From Zancudomyces culisetae (Eukaryota > Kickxellomycota > Harpellomycetes > Harpellales > Legeriomycetaceae), in the NCBI GenBank assembly GCA_001969505.1, contig LSSK01000205.1, forward strand, positions 1 to 54,600: DNA of 54,600 nt, given 5' to 3'. Shown one piece after another: positions 10,575-20,886 of the stretch (within the stretch, counting starts at the first letter, position 1; every line of letters begins with the position of its first letter). Under the pieces are notes generated by a model. It worked only from the letters and a program-made list of their open reading frames with translations. It was not told where the DNA came from and ran no database searches. Both the position numbers and the translations under genes were made by a program.

Positions 10575-11751
10575 CTAGTCAAGTTTTAAAACTCGAGGTT
10601 TCCGCTTGGTTTTTATTTTAACAGAACTAACTAGAGGAGGAGAGGGGTAATGCTCGTTTTTGTTGGACGTATCAGGTATGTTTTTACTGGCAACTCCATT
10701 AGCACCCGCTAAAGAAGTGGATGGAGTGATGGTTTTTATACGTAAGGGCTCAATATCAGGGAGTTCGCTATCATTTTCTTTAGAAATAAGTGGTAGTGGT
10801 AATTTTGTTTGGTTTAGAGATGTAAGAGTAACCGGAGTTTCAGATCCTACAACATTGGGTTCGATACTGGCTTCGTCCGCAGTTATGGGAGACGACGTAC
10901 TTATATTGCCTGGGTTAATGCTACTATTGGTACATCCGGGACTTGAAAAAAGGAGAGAGTTGTGTGTCGAAAATAAGTACTCGGGAACAGATCCGGTACC
11001 CTTATGATCGGTGATAATATTCTCATTATTTAAGCTTGGCATGTGTATATCTTGGTTACCAGTTTTAGTATTATTTCCATCACTACCAGAGGGATTACTA
11101 TCTTTAGTATAAGCAGATAAGGCCAATGAAGAGGACACGGGAAAGTTGGGTGATGTAGGTGGTATAGATTCTGTGCTGGTCACAACTTGCGCAATTGGTA
11201 TTTCAGTATTGTATATCTGTTCATATTTAAAATCGATTTTATCCTTGACTTCTTTTATGCGCATTGCTTTAAGCTTCAGATTGCTTGTTTTAAATCTTAT
11301 CACCGCCATTTGTGTTTTTAAATTTTGAATCTTATCTATAAAAGCTGGAAGTTTGTTGATCTATTGCATAAAATAAATGAGAAAAATTAGAACAATGTCG
11401 AACCCAAAAGAGTAGAGATGTATAAGATATAAAGCTCGTTACAAGTTTCTGTTGCTCTTTGGATATATACACATTATTAACCAAGTCGTTGTGATGTTTA
11501 GCAGTCTTGTCCAAAATTTGCTTCATGTTGTGTCTGAAAATCAGTCAAGTATTGTAACAAGTTATTATAGCATCTTCAAGTAAATGAAACATCATTATCG
11601 TTATTGATTTTTTAAATTACCTTATTTCAAACAGCTCGGTTTCGTATTTGTCAAGTAAAGCGAGATGAGGCAAACCTGGTGTTTTGGGGTCATTTTCTGC
11701 ATGCGGTCCAAGCTTGTCTTTACTAATGTCATTTCTAGGAAGATTGTACAT
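10575..11751 (-). CDS. Coiled-coil protein, BLOC-1 subunit 6 (pallidin)-like
   Basis: Three exons inferred: 11751-11621, 11533-11443 and 11360-10575, giving 335 residues with phase preserved at both junctions. The N-terminal half is helical and coiled-coil. Its core, LKTQMAVIRFKTSNLKLKAM (about residues 86-105), resembles the pallidin signature in which a basic helix carries KTSKLKKRA. Pallidin is a subunit of BLOC-1, which links endosomes to lysosome/vacuole trafficking; an ESCRT gene is nearby, but that is not evidence of co-function. The remaining ~200 residues are a Ser/Pro/Asn-rich, probably disordered tail ending in basic residues, longer than in typical pallidins. It shares a 333-bp divergent promoter with the SMYD gene. 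The family assignment is by eye from one motif and should be treated as tentative; another BLOC/BORC coiled-coil subunit is the main alternative. Confidence 0.5.
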
Positions 11752-12084
11752 TATATACAGCCTTTAAAAAAAGAACTTGTAGAAAGAAATAAAAATACAA
11801 AATGATCACAAGCTGCGAGTAAATGAAGAGTATGTAGCGTTTGTTTCTTTTTCGTTTAGGTTGTATTAATGCTATTTCCAAAAGAAAATGAAATGAAAAA
11901 CAGGCGAATTAGAAGCATCAAAACTAACCTATTATTTCGCTTTTCAAGCTTGATTTTTGAATGCTTGAGTTTGTTAGAATTGTCAGTTTGATGCTGTGGT
12001 TGAATCAAAAAAGAATTTATTGTTGCTATATTTTTTCTAATAAAAAAAAGTAACAGGAAATGTAAAAAACAAAGGGAAGGGGAT
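11752..12084. promoter_or_regulatory. Shared divergent promoter
   Basis: 333 bp between the start codons of the BLOC1S6-like gene (-) and the SMYD gene (+). AT-rich with A-tracts. No specific operator recognised. Confidence 0.4.
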
Positions 12085-15009
12085 ATGACAGATATGAATG
12101 CCAAAGAGGAAACGATGCTAAAAAAAGGAAAAACAATCCAAAGCCCACGAATAGGAAAGGAAAGGGTAAGACAGGCCGGTATAAAAACAAAAGCAAAGAA
12201 TGTAAAAGCCATTAAAAACCTCAATGCGTTGAGTTTTTCTAGCGATTTATGCGACGAAGAAGAAGAATCCGGGAGCGAGAAGTATGAGACAAGTTCAAAT
12301 GGAAATGAAAAAGGAAACAGAGATAGGAATTTAGCTGATCCAGACAGTGGCAGGATTAATTACACGAGAATACATAGAAACGAGTTACAGCCAACAGAGG
12401 ATAAAACCTCGATATCCGCATCGAATACGATAATAGACTGGCGTCCAGAGTCAGAGCTAAGATCGGGACCAGGAAGTTGCACTCAAGAAACAGATTTAGA
12501 CCAAATATTTCCAAAAGGTGGGCGGCTAAAAGTAATAAATCTCGACAATGAGGAAGCAGGAAAAAAATATGGTAGAAGTAGGGGGAGGGGTGTTATAACC
12601 ACAAGTATATTGACTGGCGGAGAAACAGTAATAGAAGAAGATGCATATGTATCAGTTTTATACGAATCCAGTCTCCATAATAGATGCGGAAATTGTTATC
12701 GAATTGGTCAAGTTTCAGTAAAAAAAAACATAAATATAAATGAAAATATGGATGAGAATGGAAATAATGATAGAGCCATAAAAAATCGAAAAAACGCAAA
12801 GGATAAGGATATTTCAGCTGTCACACGTACAAACAATTCATCGTTGGGATTGCAACTAAAAAGATGCTCGAGTTGCAAAAATATATACTATTGCTCCATA
12901 AAATGCCAGCATCAAGATTGGGAACAGCACAAGATGGAGTGTAAAATATACTCGCGGTTGTTAAAATCCGGAACAAAGGCTGTGAATGGTGGCAAAAGTG
13001 AAGGAAACGGACATCAGTCGAATGAGAAGCAAATAACACGGCCATCTTTGTTGCTATCCCTGACAGAGGAGGAAGAGGCAACATTGAGGCTATTATTGCG
13101 TGCAATGATGAAGCAGAGGCAGTACGTGCTACTTTCAGAAAATGGTGGTGATCGTACTAACCATGACAATTTGAACAATAGTGACGAGCTGAAGACGAGA
13201 ATAGTAGAGAAGTTGATGTACAGAGGAGAGGGGAATGCTTATATTTACGATTCAAAGGAACCCTTGAGGCCACAGGAGAAGAAAAAGACGGGCGATGCAG
13301 CGTTTATGCTCAGCTCACGAGATAGACAGATGGTCAGGGTTTTGACTAAGCTAAAGAAACTTATGGGAAGCTATGAATTTCCACAGGGAGACCAGGTGAT
13401 AGAAATGGCAAAAATCATAATAAAATCAAGAAATGTGTTTGTCATGGAGGATGGCTTGCGAATAAGTAAAGATGGGCAAGTATTTGATGGAACTGGTGAG
13501 TACATAGAAAATATGCGTGGTGGTATAGATGGTAAAGGTGCCAAGTATAGTAGTGGCGATGCTCGCAAGAGCGATGGTGGATATGGGTTGGGGATGTTTG
13601 TCAGAAGCTCATTTATCAACCACAGTTGTGCACCATTATGTATTCAGCTGTTTTCGGGTAAAAAGATTGTTATTAAGGCTGGTGGTGACGGTGGTTATCT
13701 CACAAAGACTGCAAAGAACAACAAAAAGCTTGGAGGACATAGTGGTGCTGAAGTTACAATAGGGTATATCGATATAAGAATGGGGTATAAGCAGAGACAA
13801 GAGTACCTAAAACGGCAATTTGGATTTGAGTGTTCATGTATGCGCTGTAAAGTCGAAAAGAAGATGGTATTGTATGAGGATAACGACAAAGAAGTATTGT
13901 GCGGGTGCGGATATGAATATGAATATGAATATGGATATGGATGTGGATGTGGTGCCGAACTTGGACTAAATGTAGATAGTGGGTGTATTAAGAATAGCGG
14001 GGATGAGAGAAAGGAGAGTAGCGCAGGTGGGAAAAACAATAAAAAATGCAGAGAATATGTGAGAAATGGTAGTATCTTAAGGTTTATTCGTGAGCAAATA
14101 GCTAAAATCGATACAGGTGGCGAGTACAATAATGATGAGCATAAAAACGATGAGGATGGCGAGATACAAATAAAGTATTGTGAGAAATGCGATGGGTACA
14201 CTGAACAAGGTGGACTGAAACAGCACATGAATGTGAATAAGAAGGAGTTAGAGCGAATAGTCAAGCAAAAAATTAGAGCTGCGATTCAGAATTATGCACA
14301 GGGGTTGGAAGAATATCTGCCACTGAATATTGCGCTTGAAAGCAAAGCGAATAGTTGTGATTCCTATAATCGCGTTGTGGAGTTGAAGCAGATATACCAA
14401 AAAGTTCAATCATGTATTGCAACCATGTACGAGTTTCTATCTGTACAAAGCGTTGAGCTGAATAAATACGAGTTTCACGATATATTCCAGCTGAAATTCG
14501 AGATATTATATCAGCTATGTCTTTTGCTAATTGAGGGTAATTCGGATCAAAACCAAAACAGAAAAGATAACAGCTCACAACATGATTTTACTAGCAAATA
14601 TAATTATACCAGCAGTCAAAGTCAAAGTCAAAGTCAAAGTCAAAGCGAGGGATGGCATGTATATTACAAGTTGGTTAATGAATGTGCAAAGCAAATTAAA
14701 TACTATTACATGAATAATAATGATAGTAGTGGTGGAGATGGAGATGGAGATGGAAATGGAGATTGGGGTGTAGCGAACGAAGCAGTGCTGCGAAAGAAAG
14801 AAAAAATCGAGTTGTGTTGTCCATTTAATCGATATATCGAGTACAAGCTACTGTATCTGGAAACGAAAATAGTTGAACACCAATTGCAAACCATTGAAAA
14901 CAGTTTTGGTAAAATAAAAGACAAGAAAGAGATGGATATAATAAGATCAGAGATGGTTATGAAATATTCAAATCTACAAACAAAAATTAATAAATATTAT
15001 GTGTATTGA
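12085..15009 (+). CDS. SMYD-type protein: SET domain split by MYND zinc finger
   Basis: 974-residue single-exon gene. The N-terminal SET piece (GRGVITTSILTGGE, ~168-181) precedes a MYND finger built from CGNC (~201) and CSSCKNIYYC...C...HKMEC (~259-284). The SET core follows with SFINHSCAP (~510), GYIDIRMGY (~560) and a post-SET cluster FECSCMRC (~580). This order is that of SMYD lysine methyltransferases; yeast SET5 and SET6 belong to the same group. NHSC and the post-SET cysteines are present, so activity is plausible, and histones or other lysine substrates are possible. It is about twice the usual length because of inserted acidic or repetitive stretches: an alternating Y-E then Y-G then C-G run at 13910-13952, an S-Q dipeptide run at 14617-14646, and a G-D run near 14732-14762. 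A long helical C-terminal part follows, as in other SMYDs. Convergent with RRP14. Confidence 0.88.
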   Translation: MTDMNAKEETMLKKGKTIQSPRIGKERVRQAGIKTKAKNVKAIKNLNALSFSSDLCDEEEESGSEKYETSSNGNEKGNRDRNLADPDSGRINYTRIHRNELQPTEDKTSISASNTIIDWRPESELRSGPGSCTQETDLDQIFPKGGRLKVINLDNEEAGKKYGRSRGRGVITTSILTGGETVIEEDAYVSVLYESSLHNRCGNCYRIGQVSVKKNININENMDENGNNDRAIKNRKNAKDKDISAVTRTNNSSLGLQLKRCSSCKNIYYCSIKCQHQDWEQHKMECKIYSRLLKSGTKAVNGGKSEGNGHQSNEKQITRPSLLLSLTEEEEATLRLLLRAMMKQRQYVLLSENGGDRTNHDNLNNSDELKTRIVEKLMYRGEGNAYIYDSKEPLRPQEKKKTGDAAFMLSSRDRQMVRVLTKLKKLMGSYEFPQGDQVIEMAKIIIKSRNVFVMEDGLRISKDGQVFDGTGEYIENMRGGIDGKGAKYSSGDARKSDGGYGLGMFVRSSFINHSCAPLCIQLFSGKKIVIKAGGDGGYLTKTAKNNKKLGGHSGAEVTIGYIDIRMGYKQRQEYLKRQFGFECSCMRCKVEKKMVLYEDNDKEVLCGCGYEYEYEYGYGCGCGAELGLNVDSGCIKNSGDERKESSAGGKNNKKCREYVRNGSILRFIREQIAKIDTGGEYNNDEHKNDEDGEIQIKYCEKCDGYTEQGGLKQHMNVNKKELERIVKQKIRAAIQNYAQGLEEYLPLNIALESKANSCDSYNRVVELKQIYQKVQSCIATMYEFLSVQSVELNKYEFHDIFQLKFEILYQLCLLLIEGNSDQNQNRKDNSSQHDFTSKYNYTSSQSQSQSQSQSEGWHVYYKLVNECAKQIKYYYMNNNDSSGGDGDGDGNGDWGVANEAVLRKKEKIELCCPFNRYIEYKLLYLETKIVEHQLQTIENSFGKIKDKKEMDIIRSEMVMKYSNLQTKINKYYVY
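14617..14646 (+). repeat. In-frame CAAAGT microsatellite (Ser-Gln repeat)
   Basis: Five or more copies of a 6-bp unit coding Ser-Gln inside the SMYD gene. The unit is a multiple of three, so copy-number changes keep the frame. Confidence 0.8.
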
Positions 15010-15075
15010 ACGAATTGGAAAATAAAATTGAAAAAGCAAATAAAACGATAAATCAACGCAGCGAGCAGCACCCCT

Positions 15076-16460
15076 TTAGAATGGAGTCTTTTTGCCCTCA
15101 AAGCCAGGGCGTGAAGGTCGAGATTTCTGGGAAAAAGATGAGGAGTTAGTTTGTTTTTTTCCTTTAGCATGGCCACCAGTTTGTTTTCCGGAGGCGTTGG
15201 ACGAACCTCTGTTGTTGAGGTTTTCAATGCGCTTGGCTTGTTTTTCCTTGATTGAGTTTTGAACAGTTTCGTTACGCTTTTCCCATTCACGTTTGGATTT
15301 CTCCTTGCGCTTCTGCTTGCGCTTAATGCTTTGTTTGAGTTTTTTGACGTCGTCCTTGACCACTAGGCCCTTGGCTCGCTTGGTAGCTACCTCCCATTGT
15401 TGTGTGTCTTCGGCTGATACTTGTACAGTGCTATCGCTATTGTTCTGGCTTTTTCCGTTAAGCTTGGCTTTGCCATTCATTTCTCCCTGTTGCTGGTGTT
15501 TTTCGGCAAGAAGTCTGGCCAATATCTGTGCGTCATTTAATTTACTATCTTTTTTAGTCTTTTTGTTGGAGATGCTGTTGCTATTGTGGTAGCTCTGTTT
15601 GGTTTTGGTTTTGCCGTTTAGCTTAATGTTACTATATTCCAGGCCTCCCCTGTCAGCGTTTTTATCCGATGTGTCTTCAACCAACAATGGAATCTTCTCT
15701 GACTTTCTCTGTTTGACTTTCTGCTTGTTTTTATCTTTGCTTCGTTTCTCCTTTTTGAGTTTTTCGGCAGCAACTGAGTTTGGATCTGATCCATTGACCT
15801 GGGGTTTGTTTCTTTTGTTTTGGTATTCTAATATCCGAAGTCGTAGTCGCTCACGGATTTGTTCAATACTAGCGTTGGAATTCTCTTGGGTTTGTTTTTG
15901 TTCCTTTTCTTTTTCTTTTTCCTCCTCTTCCTCATTCTCATTCTCCTGGATCTGCTCGGTATTTTCACTACCATCCAAGTCTAGATCGAGTGTCATCTTT
16001 AATTTTTTACTAGCATTTTCTTCAAAAACTTCGCTGGTTGTCAAATGTCTACCCAGTTCTACCTGTGAAAGCTTTCTTTTGTTGCTGAATTTTGGATTTT
16101 CCGCAACTTTTTTGTTGGTGTTCTTCATGTACTTGTTGTTCTATTAATTTATAGCCGTAGATTAGACATTTGCCGTTTATATGCATATACTACTTAGAAT
16201 GATGGGAGAGGTCGGCAGATTTAAAAAAAAATACAAGTCATGAACTTACGATAACTGTGATTTCTACAGGGATATAGTGCTGTGGAGGAATCAGATCCAA
16301 CAATTTATTGAATTCATCATTGTTTGTCCTTAGTCTCTCCTATATACACCCAATATTTTCTGATATTAGTCAAATCCTTTTTATATATTTTGCTTTTGCA
16401 AACCATTAGGATAAGTGAAAAAACTACCTCCAATCTATTTACATCGATGCTAGCCACCAT
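15076..16460 (-). CDS. RRP14: Ribosome biogenesis protein RRP14 (SURF6 family), three exons
   Basis: Nucleolar protein for early 40S/60S pre-rRNA processing. Exons: 16460-16428, 16339-16250, 16140-15076, giving 395 residues (S. cerevisiae Rrp14 has 434). The first two short exons encode an 11-residue start and the conserved N-terminal helix with ERLRTNNDEFNKLLDLIP, equivalent to the Rrp14 'LEERLR...FDGLL.LIP' motif. Both introns are phase 0. The middle is Lys/Glu-rich and disordered. The C-terminal SURF6 domain (~residues 285-365) shows W-E-V-A-TKRAKGLVVKDD, then SIKRKQKRKEKSKREWEKR and a Lys/Arg-rich tail. A reading that started at the internal ATG 16128 would miss the N-terminal motif, which is why the upstream exons are included. 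Gene ends 66 bp from the SMYD stop, tail to tail. Confidence 0.93.
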
Positions 16461-17055
16461 TTTTTCTCCCAATTTCTTTATATATTCTTGTGTTGATCTA
16501 AGGTTTGGATACTGTCGGTGGTATAAACTATATACTCTGTTCTACTCTATATATTTCTTTTTATCTGAAGAACAAAATATCTCGTTGTTATCCTTCACTC
16601 CCGTTGATATATTTTTCTATATTTCTTAGTAGGTTAAGTGCTGAAAAAAAACCATTCTTAGCTTCACTGTTAACACTAAATGTGAAAAAAAAAATTTTTT
16701 TTTGAATCAAATGTTAATACATTTTTTATTGCTGAATTTTTTTTCGTTTTGTTTTATTTGCTACTCGAGGTGCACAAATTGCGTGAAACAGAAACCATTG
16801 GCTAAAATAGACAATGCAAATGATGATTTCTTTCTTATTTTTTGTGCACCCATTCCAGTTTTTTCTTGTTTTTTTTTTGTTGATCTGGTAATTGAAATTT
16901 GAGGGATGTTAAAGAAACAACAGGTTTTAATAGACATGCTGTTACAATGGGGTAGAGTATATATATAGCTTACTTTACTTTACAATACAACACCAACAGT
17001 GGAGGAAAATAAATAAATAAATAAAATTATAGTTGAACAATGGAGGTGTATAAAT
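16461..17055. other. Intergenic region between RRP14 and TAM41
   Basis: Upstream of RRP14 and downstream of TAM41 (both minus). T-rich on the plus strand, with a tetranucleotide AAAT/AATA tract at 17007-17025. Short ORFs here lack any motif. Confidence 0.55.
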
Positions 17056-18723
17056 TCAGAGTTTTGATTTGTTCAATTTGTCCCACAAATAGGAGGCAGA
17101 TTTGGAGAAGCCAGCAGAATATATACCCTTTAGAGACTGGGTTAGTGCAGGGCGGGCCACGATGGAGCGAATAGAGCTGGTCAAAAAGAGGGGAAGTAGT
17201 TCGGGATGCTGTACAACGGAAAGAAGGGCAGGGTCAATGTTGGAGAGAGATTCAGAGCTGGTTGTAGATGATGAGGAAAGTGACGAAGGGTAGGCAGATG
17301 AGCGAGAGTACAGTTTCACTGTGTTGGTGCAAATTTGCTGTGGTAGTTTGGAAAGCATTCTGGCACGGACAATAGGATCCATATCCTGTTGCAAAAAGTT
17401 CATGCCAATGTACTTGAGATTGGAAAATCCTTCAATGGTTCCAGAATACAACTCTCTGAACGAGGGCAGCTGAGCATCAACAATGTTTCGAACTTTATTT
17501 GGGTTTTCTCCATAAATCATGCGGAAATCGCCCATATATGAAAGCGAAGCTATCGTTGCAAATAGCTCACGCTCAGTAAAGTTTTTAGGCAACATAAGCA
17601 AAGCCACTCTGACTGCATTTGCCAGATTCACTTGCTCACATAGTCTAATAAACGGATCGTCTTGCAATACCAGAGTTGGTTTGTGTAGTCGGCCTGCCAG
17701 ATACATGCTTGTCCATCCAAGCAAATCATTCGTCATACTATCAACAGAGATCACACCGTATTTAAGCTGTACCCCTTCCATCTCCACGTATGTATTATAA
17801 TAAACACCTGCTCCCAACTTTTCTTGTATAAAGCTCACAGAGGCGGACCCTAGCATCCTACTCATCATCGAATAATGTTCTCTATGCTGCTGCATGTTAA
17901 TTGCGTGCCAATGCTCTGGGTGTGTTACCGCAAATACCATGTCTACCATTGTTTTCTTTTGATGGTTTTCAGTATACCCTTGCTGCTGGTACACTCCACT
18001 CCCGTATGCTACTGCATATCGTATTGGTGCCCTAAACTTCAGCATTATTTTCTCAAGCTTTCTCCTGGTCTCCTGCTGCCTAAGTGCTGTTCGTTGGAGC
18101 TCCTCCTTTTCCTTCTTCCGCTCTTTCATCTCCTGCCGTATTATCTCATTCTGTGTGTCTTCTGCCAGTTTTTTCTCGCTTTCGCTTAAATTTTCTTCCC
18201 GCTGCAATGCTGCTGAGTATCTCTTTGTCAACAATCTTGTGCTCGCCTTGTCCCTGGCCTCTTCTACTCTCTCACTTAAATGTTTCATTCTTTGCTCGCC
18301 CACATGCACCCGCTCTTCATTCTCTCCCTTTGCACCCTTTGCACCTTTTGCCACTTCTTTTGGTATCTTTGGTGGAAGCTGTACTCGTAACTCTTCTTTC
18401 TTTTCTACTACTACTTCCCTGTGTATCTTTGGATACAATATTACAGCTGGATCTACCCTTGGTTCTCCTCCTCTTATCTCTGTACTTTTATATCTGCATC
18501 CCTGTATTTTCATTATTTTACAGTTAAAGTTAAAGTTGCAGTTACAGTTATGATTATATAGCTATAGATACTCTAGTGGTACGCTATCTTTGTGAGATAT
18601 TTAGCACATCAAACATAGGACTTCAAAATCTTCATTATTTACCTTGACATTTGCAGTCCTCAGCAGCCCAAATGTACCTGGCATCACAAGTATACCTCTT
18701 TTCATTACTGCTGTAGTTGCCAT
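17056..18723 (-). CDS. TAM41: Mitochondrial CDP-diacylglycerol synthase TAM41, two exons
   Basis: Makes CDP-diacylglycerol from phosphatidic acid and CTP on the matrix side of the inner membrane, feeding cardiolipin synthesis. Exons: 18723-18643 and 18501-17056, phase 0, 508 residues. Exon 1 (27 residues: Ala/Thr/Arg/Lys, no acidic residue) looks like a mitochondrial presequence and continues into CRYKSTE. The catalytic core begins near residue 190: RYAVAYGSGVYQQ, then the metal-binding strand MVDMVFAV, HPEHWHAINMQQH, HYS, and LGAGVYYNTYVE. The C-terminal helix (KGIYSAGFSKSASYLWDKL) is typical. Between presequence and core lies a ~130-residue, highly charged, probably coiled-coil insert that makes it more than 100 residues longer than yeast Tam41 (385). 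The ORF opening at 18513 lacks the presequence, so the spliced start is preferred. Confidence 0.94.
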
Positions 18724-19457
18724 TTTTCGTTTGAGTCCTCTTTTGCTTTAGCTGAAGTCTTTTAGAAATTCAATTCTGTGCTTGTCTATATTATACCCAG
18801 TTTTTTTTTCGCCTTGTTAACTTTATAAAAAGTAAATTTGTAATAGCTTAAATTTCAAAATCAATCTTTTCTGTTCCCAATAAAAAAAAAATTAAAAGAA
18901 CACGTTCATTTGGGATGAAGGAATTATAAATAGTCTTGCAAATAAAAATTTTTTTTGTAATCGGCAACACAAAAAAGAGAAGCAATAATTGCTGGTTTGT
19001 GTGTATCTTTAAAAAGTGATTTGCGAACTAGGCAAAAATCTCCTCTAGCATATTCTGCCGGATATTAAAATTTCCCCTTGTCTGCCTTTTGCAGCCACAG
19101 GTTTTTTTTGTTTTTTTGTTTTTATTACTTTTATCGCTTTTTCGCCAAATAATATGATCCAGATATTTTTCGCTTTAATGCATGTACTCTGGTTTCATCC
19201 TTTCTTTTCCACGTATCGGTATGCTCGACAACTTATTACACTCTAGTTGCAGTTTATGTTATCTATCGCTGCCACCCTCCTCCTCTTAATTCTGCAAAAC
19301 GTCTTTTGCTGCATTACGAGATTATATTGTGCGTGCTAATGTACTTTTACTTTTTCAAGGCAAACAAAGAAAACAAGAAAAATACAAAGTCTCTTTCTCC
19401 AATTCTCAAAACCTCGGTCTTAAAGTAAAAATACAAAAAAAAAGATAAGAGTGAAGT
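18724..19457. other. Intergenic region
   Basis: AT-rich, many T-runs, no ORF with support. Presumed TAM41 promoter on its left side. Confidence 0.55.
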
Positions 19458-19559
19458 TTACTTTTTTTTCTGTGTTGCCTTGGCCTTGTTCTGTTGGTAA
19501 AGCTTGTCTCTGATATCCTCTTGGGTACAATAAACGGTCTTTTCAAAGTTATCATAACA
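19458..19559 (-). CDS. Terminal exon of a small CX9C protein (partial)
   Basis: After an acceptor (ATAAATAG, branch-like TTGACT upstream) an open frame gives 33 residues and a stop. It begins C-YDNFEKTVY-C, i.e. a CX9C motif, then an acidic-basic helix DIRDKLYQQNK and a lysine tail. CX9C pairs are typical of mitochondrial intermembrane-space proteins imported by Mia40 (respiratory-complex subunits and assembly factors). Only this half of a possible twin CX9C is visible; the upstream exon(s) must lie at ~19.6-20.1 kb. A canonical GTATGT donor is present on the minus strand at about 19951, but no frame joins it convincingly. Function and family not identified. Confidence 0.4.
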   Translation of the reverse strand, partial: CYDNFEKTVYCTQEDIRDKLYQQNKAKATQKKK

Positions 19560-20886
19560 CTATTTATAGTCAAGTATTAGAAAAATGCTTTGGAAAAATA
19601 CAAGGAAAAAAGAAATAGCTTTCTGAAAGAAATACAAGTTAATGACAGAAGATATCACTTTTGGTGTTGCGGTCTTGTTTTATTTTTCTTTGCGTTTTGT
19701 AGCTTGTCCTTAACTAAATAAAATATAACCACTTATAATGTGCTCCTTTATCGTACGTATCATTGGGCTTTTACGCACCTATAACTATATAAACCAAGCG
19801 CATTGCAGTTGACACTAAATATGCGGAGGAAGGGAAATGTTCACAAGTTCTTGGCAGAAAGAGAAAATTAGGGAGGAAAAGAAAAGGAGGGTAAAATCCT
19901 CGAACTTCTCCTCCCCTCTCCCCAAACCATGTTGGACAGCCATTCACATACCTCCTATTTCTCACTTGTACATCTCTCTGTCCTCTTTTTGTTTAGTATC
20001 TTCTGTGCTCGAAGGTTCTGCGTTTCCTCATTCGCTATTAATACAAATTTAATTTTATCTTTTTAATTTGCATGATATATACCAGATGTTCCTGCAGAGT
20101 GTTAGATTATGGGCTCGCCCAGTTGTTTTGGACACATTTCGCATTTTCATATCTACAGAAAGGAACCAGGAAACAAAGTATTGGTATCACATCTGGCTTC
20201 CTTCCTCAATCACTATCTCTACACCCCTGTTTTTCTTGAGTGTGTGTGTGCTATAGCCGCGACATTCTACATAAACCAAGGGCATTTTGCCCTGTTTTAT
20301 TTGCTGTTCCGCTTGCAGATGCAAAACTTAATATCCATCTGCTCAGCTTAGCCATAAATGTCTTATTAATTCTGCGCTCCAAAACTTTCTCATCTGATTA
20401 TTGGTCTAAAATTCAATTAGCTAACTTTTCTTTTTTTTTGAACCGGAATTTTCAGCCAATAGTACTTGTGTGTTTAGGCTAGTATTTCTCACCATTTATT
20501 TTGGGCTTTTTCCGCCAACTCAGAAATAAGCAAAAACTATTGGTGTTAATCAAAGTTTTAATTTCCATTACCTATATCAAATAGGAATTAAACTCGCAAA
20601 GCTAAAAAAAAATGGTAAAGAACGAATAGCAATGCAAAACAATTCTATTTGTGTTTGTTGCTCTGTTCGAAATTTTACTATGTTGGTCTTTATTTTTGCT
20701 TTTACTGTTTCACTTGCTGGGAATTAGTAGGACATGTAATGATGTGTATTGGCAGCGAATACGAGTTATCACTCCTTTTCTAATGACGATACAAACTTCT
20801 CTCTCTTGGTTTCACTGAAAATATACATGAAAATAAAAAAAGTCAGGAACAATAATAATAAAAACACACATGCTTCCACAAACACA
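19560..20886. other. Unresolved region upstream of the CX9C exon
   Basis: Probably contains the 5' exon(s) and promoter of the CX9C gene, which I could not assemble. A minus-strand frame near 19660-19715 also ends in a short KDKLQNAKKNK-like basic tail similar in character to the CX9C terminal exon, perhaps by chance. No other gene seen. Confidence 0.4.

Noticed and set aside
13695-14264. Long minus-strand ORF rich in Ser/Pro/Tyr inside the SMYD gene
   Set aside because: Antisense shadow of the SMYD coding frame and its repeats; no motif of its own.
15599-16147. Plus-strand ORF of Ser/Phe/Leu repeats opposite RRP14
   Set aside because: Mirror of the Lys/Glu-rich coding sequence of RRP14 on the other strand.
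17007-17025. AAAT tandem as an origin (ARS-like) element
   Set aside because: AT-rich repeats are common here and no specific ARS consensus with flanking elements can be shown.
17875-18553. Plus-strand hydrophobic ORFs opposite TAM41
   Set aside because: Complement of the charged insert and core of TAM41, which has clear family motifs.
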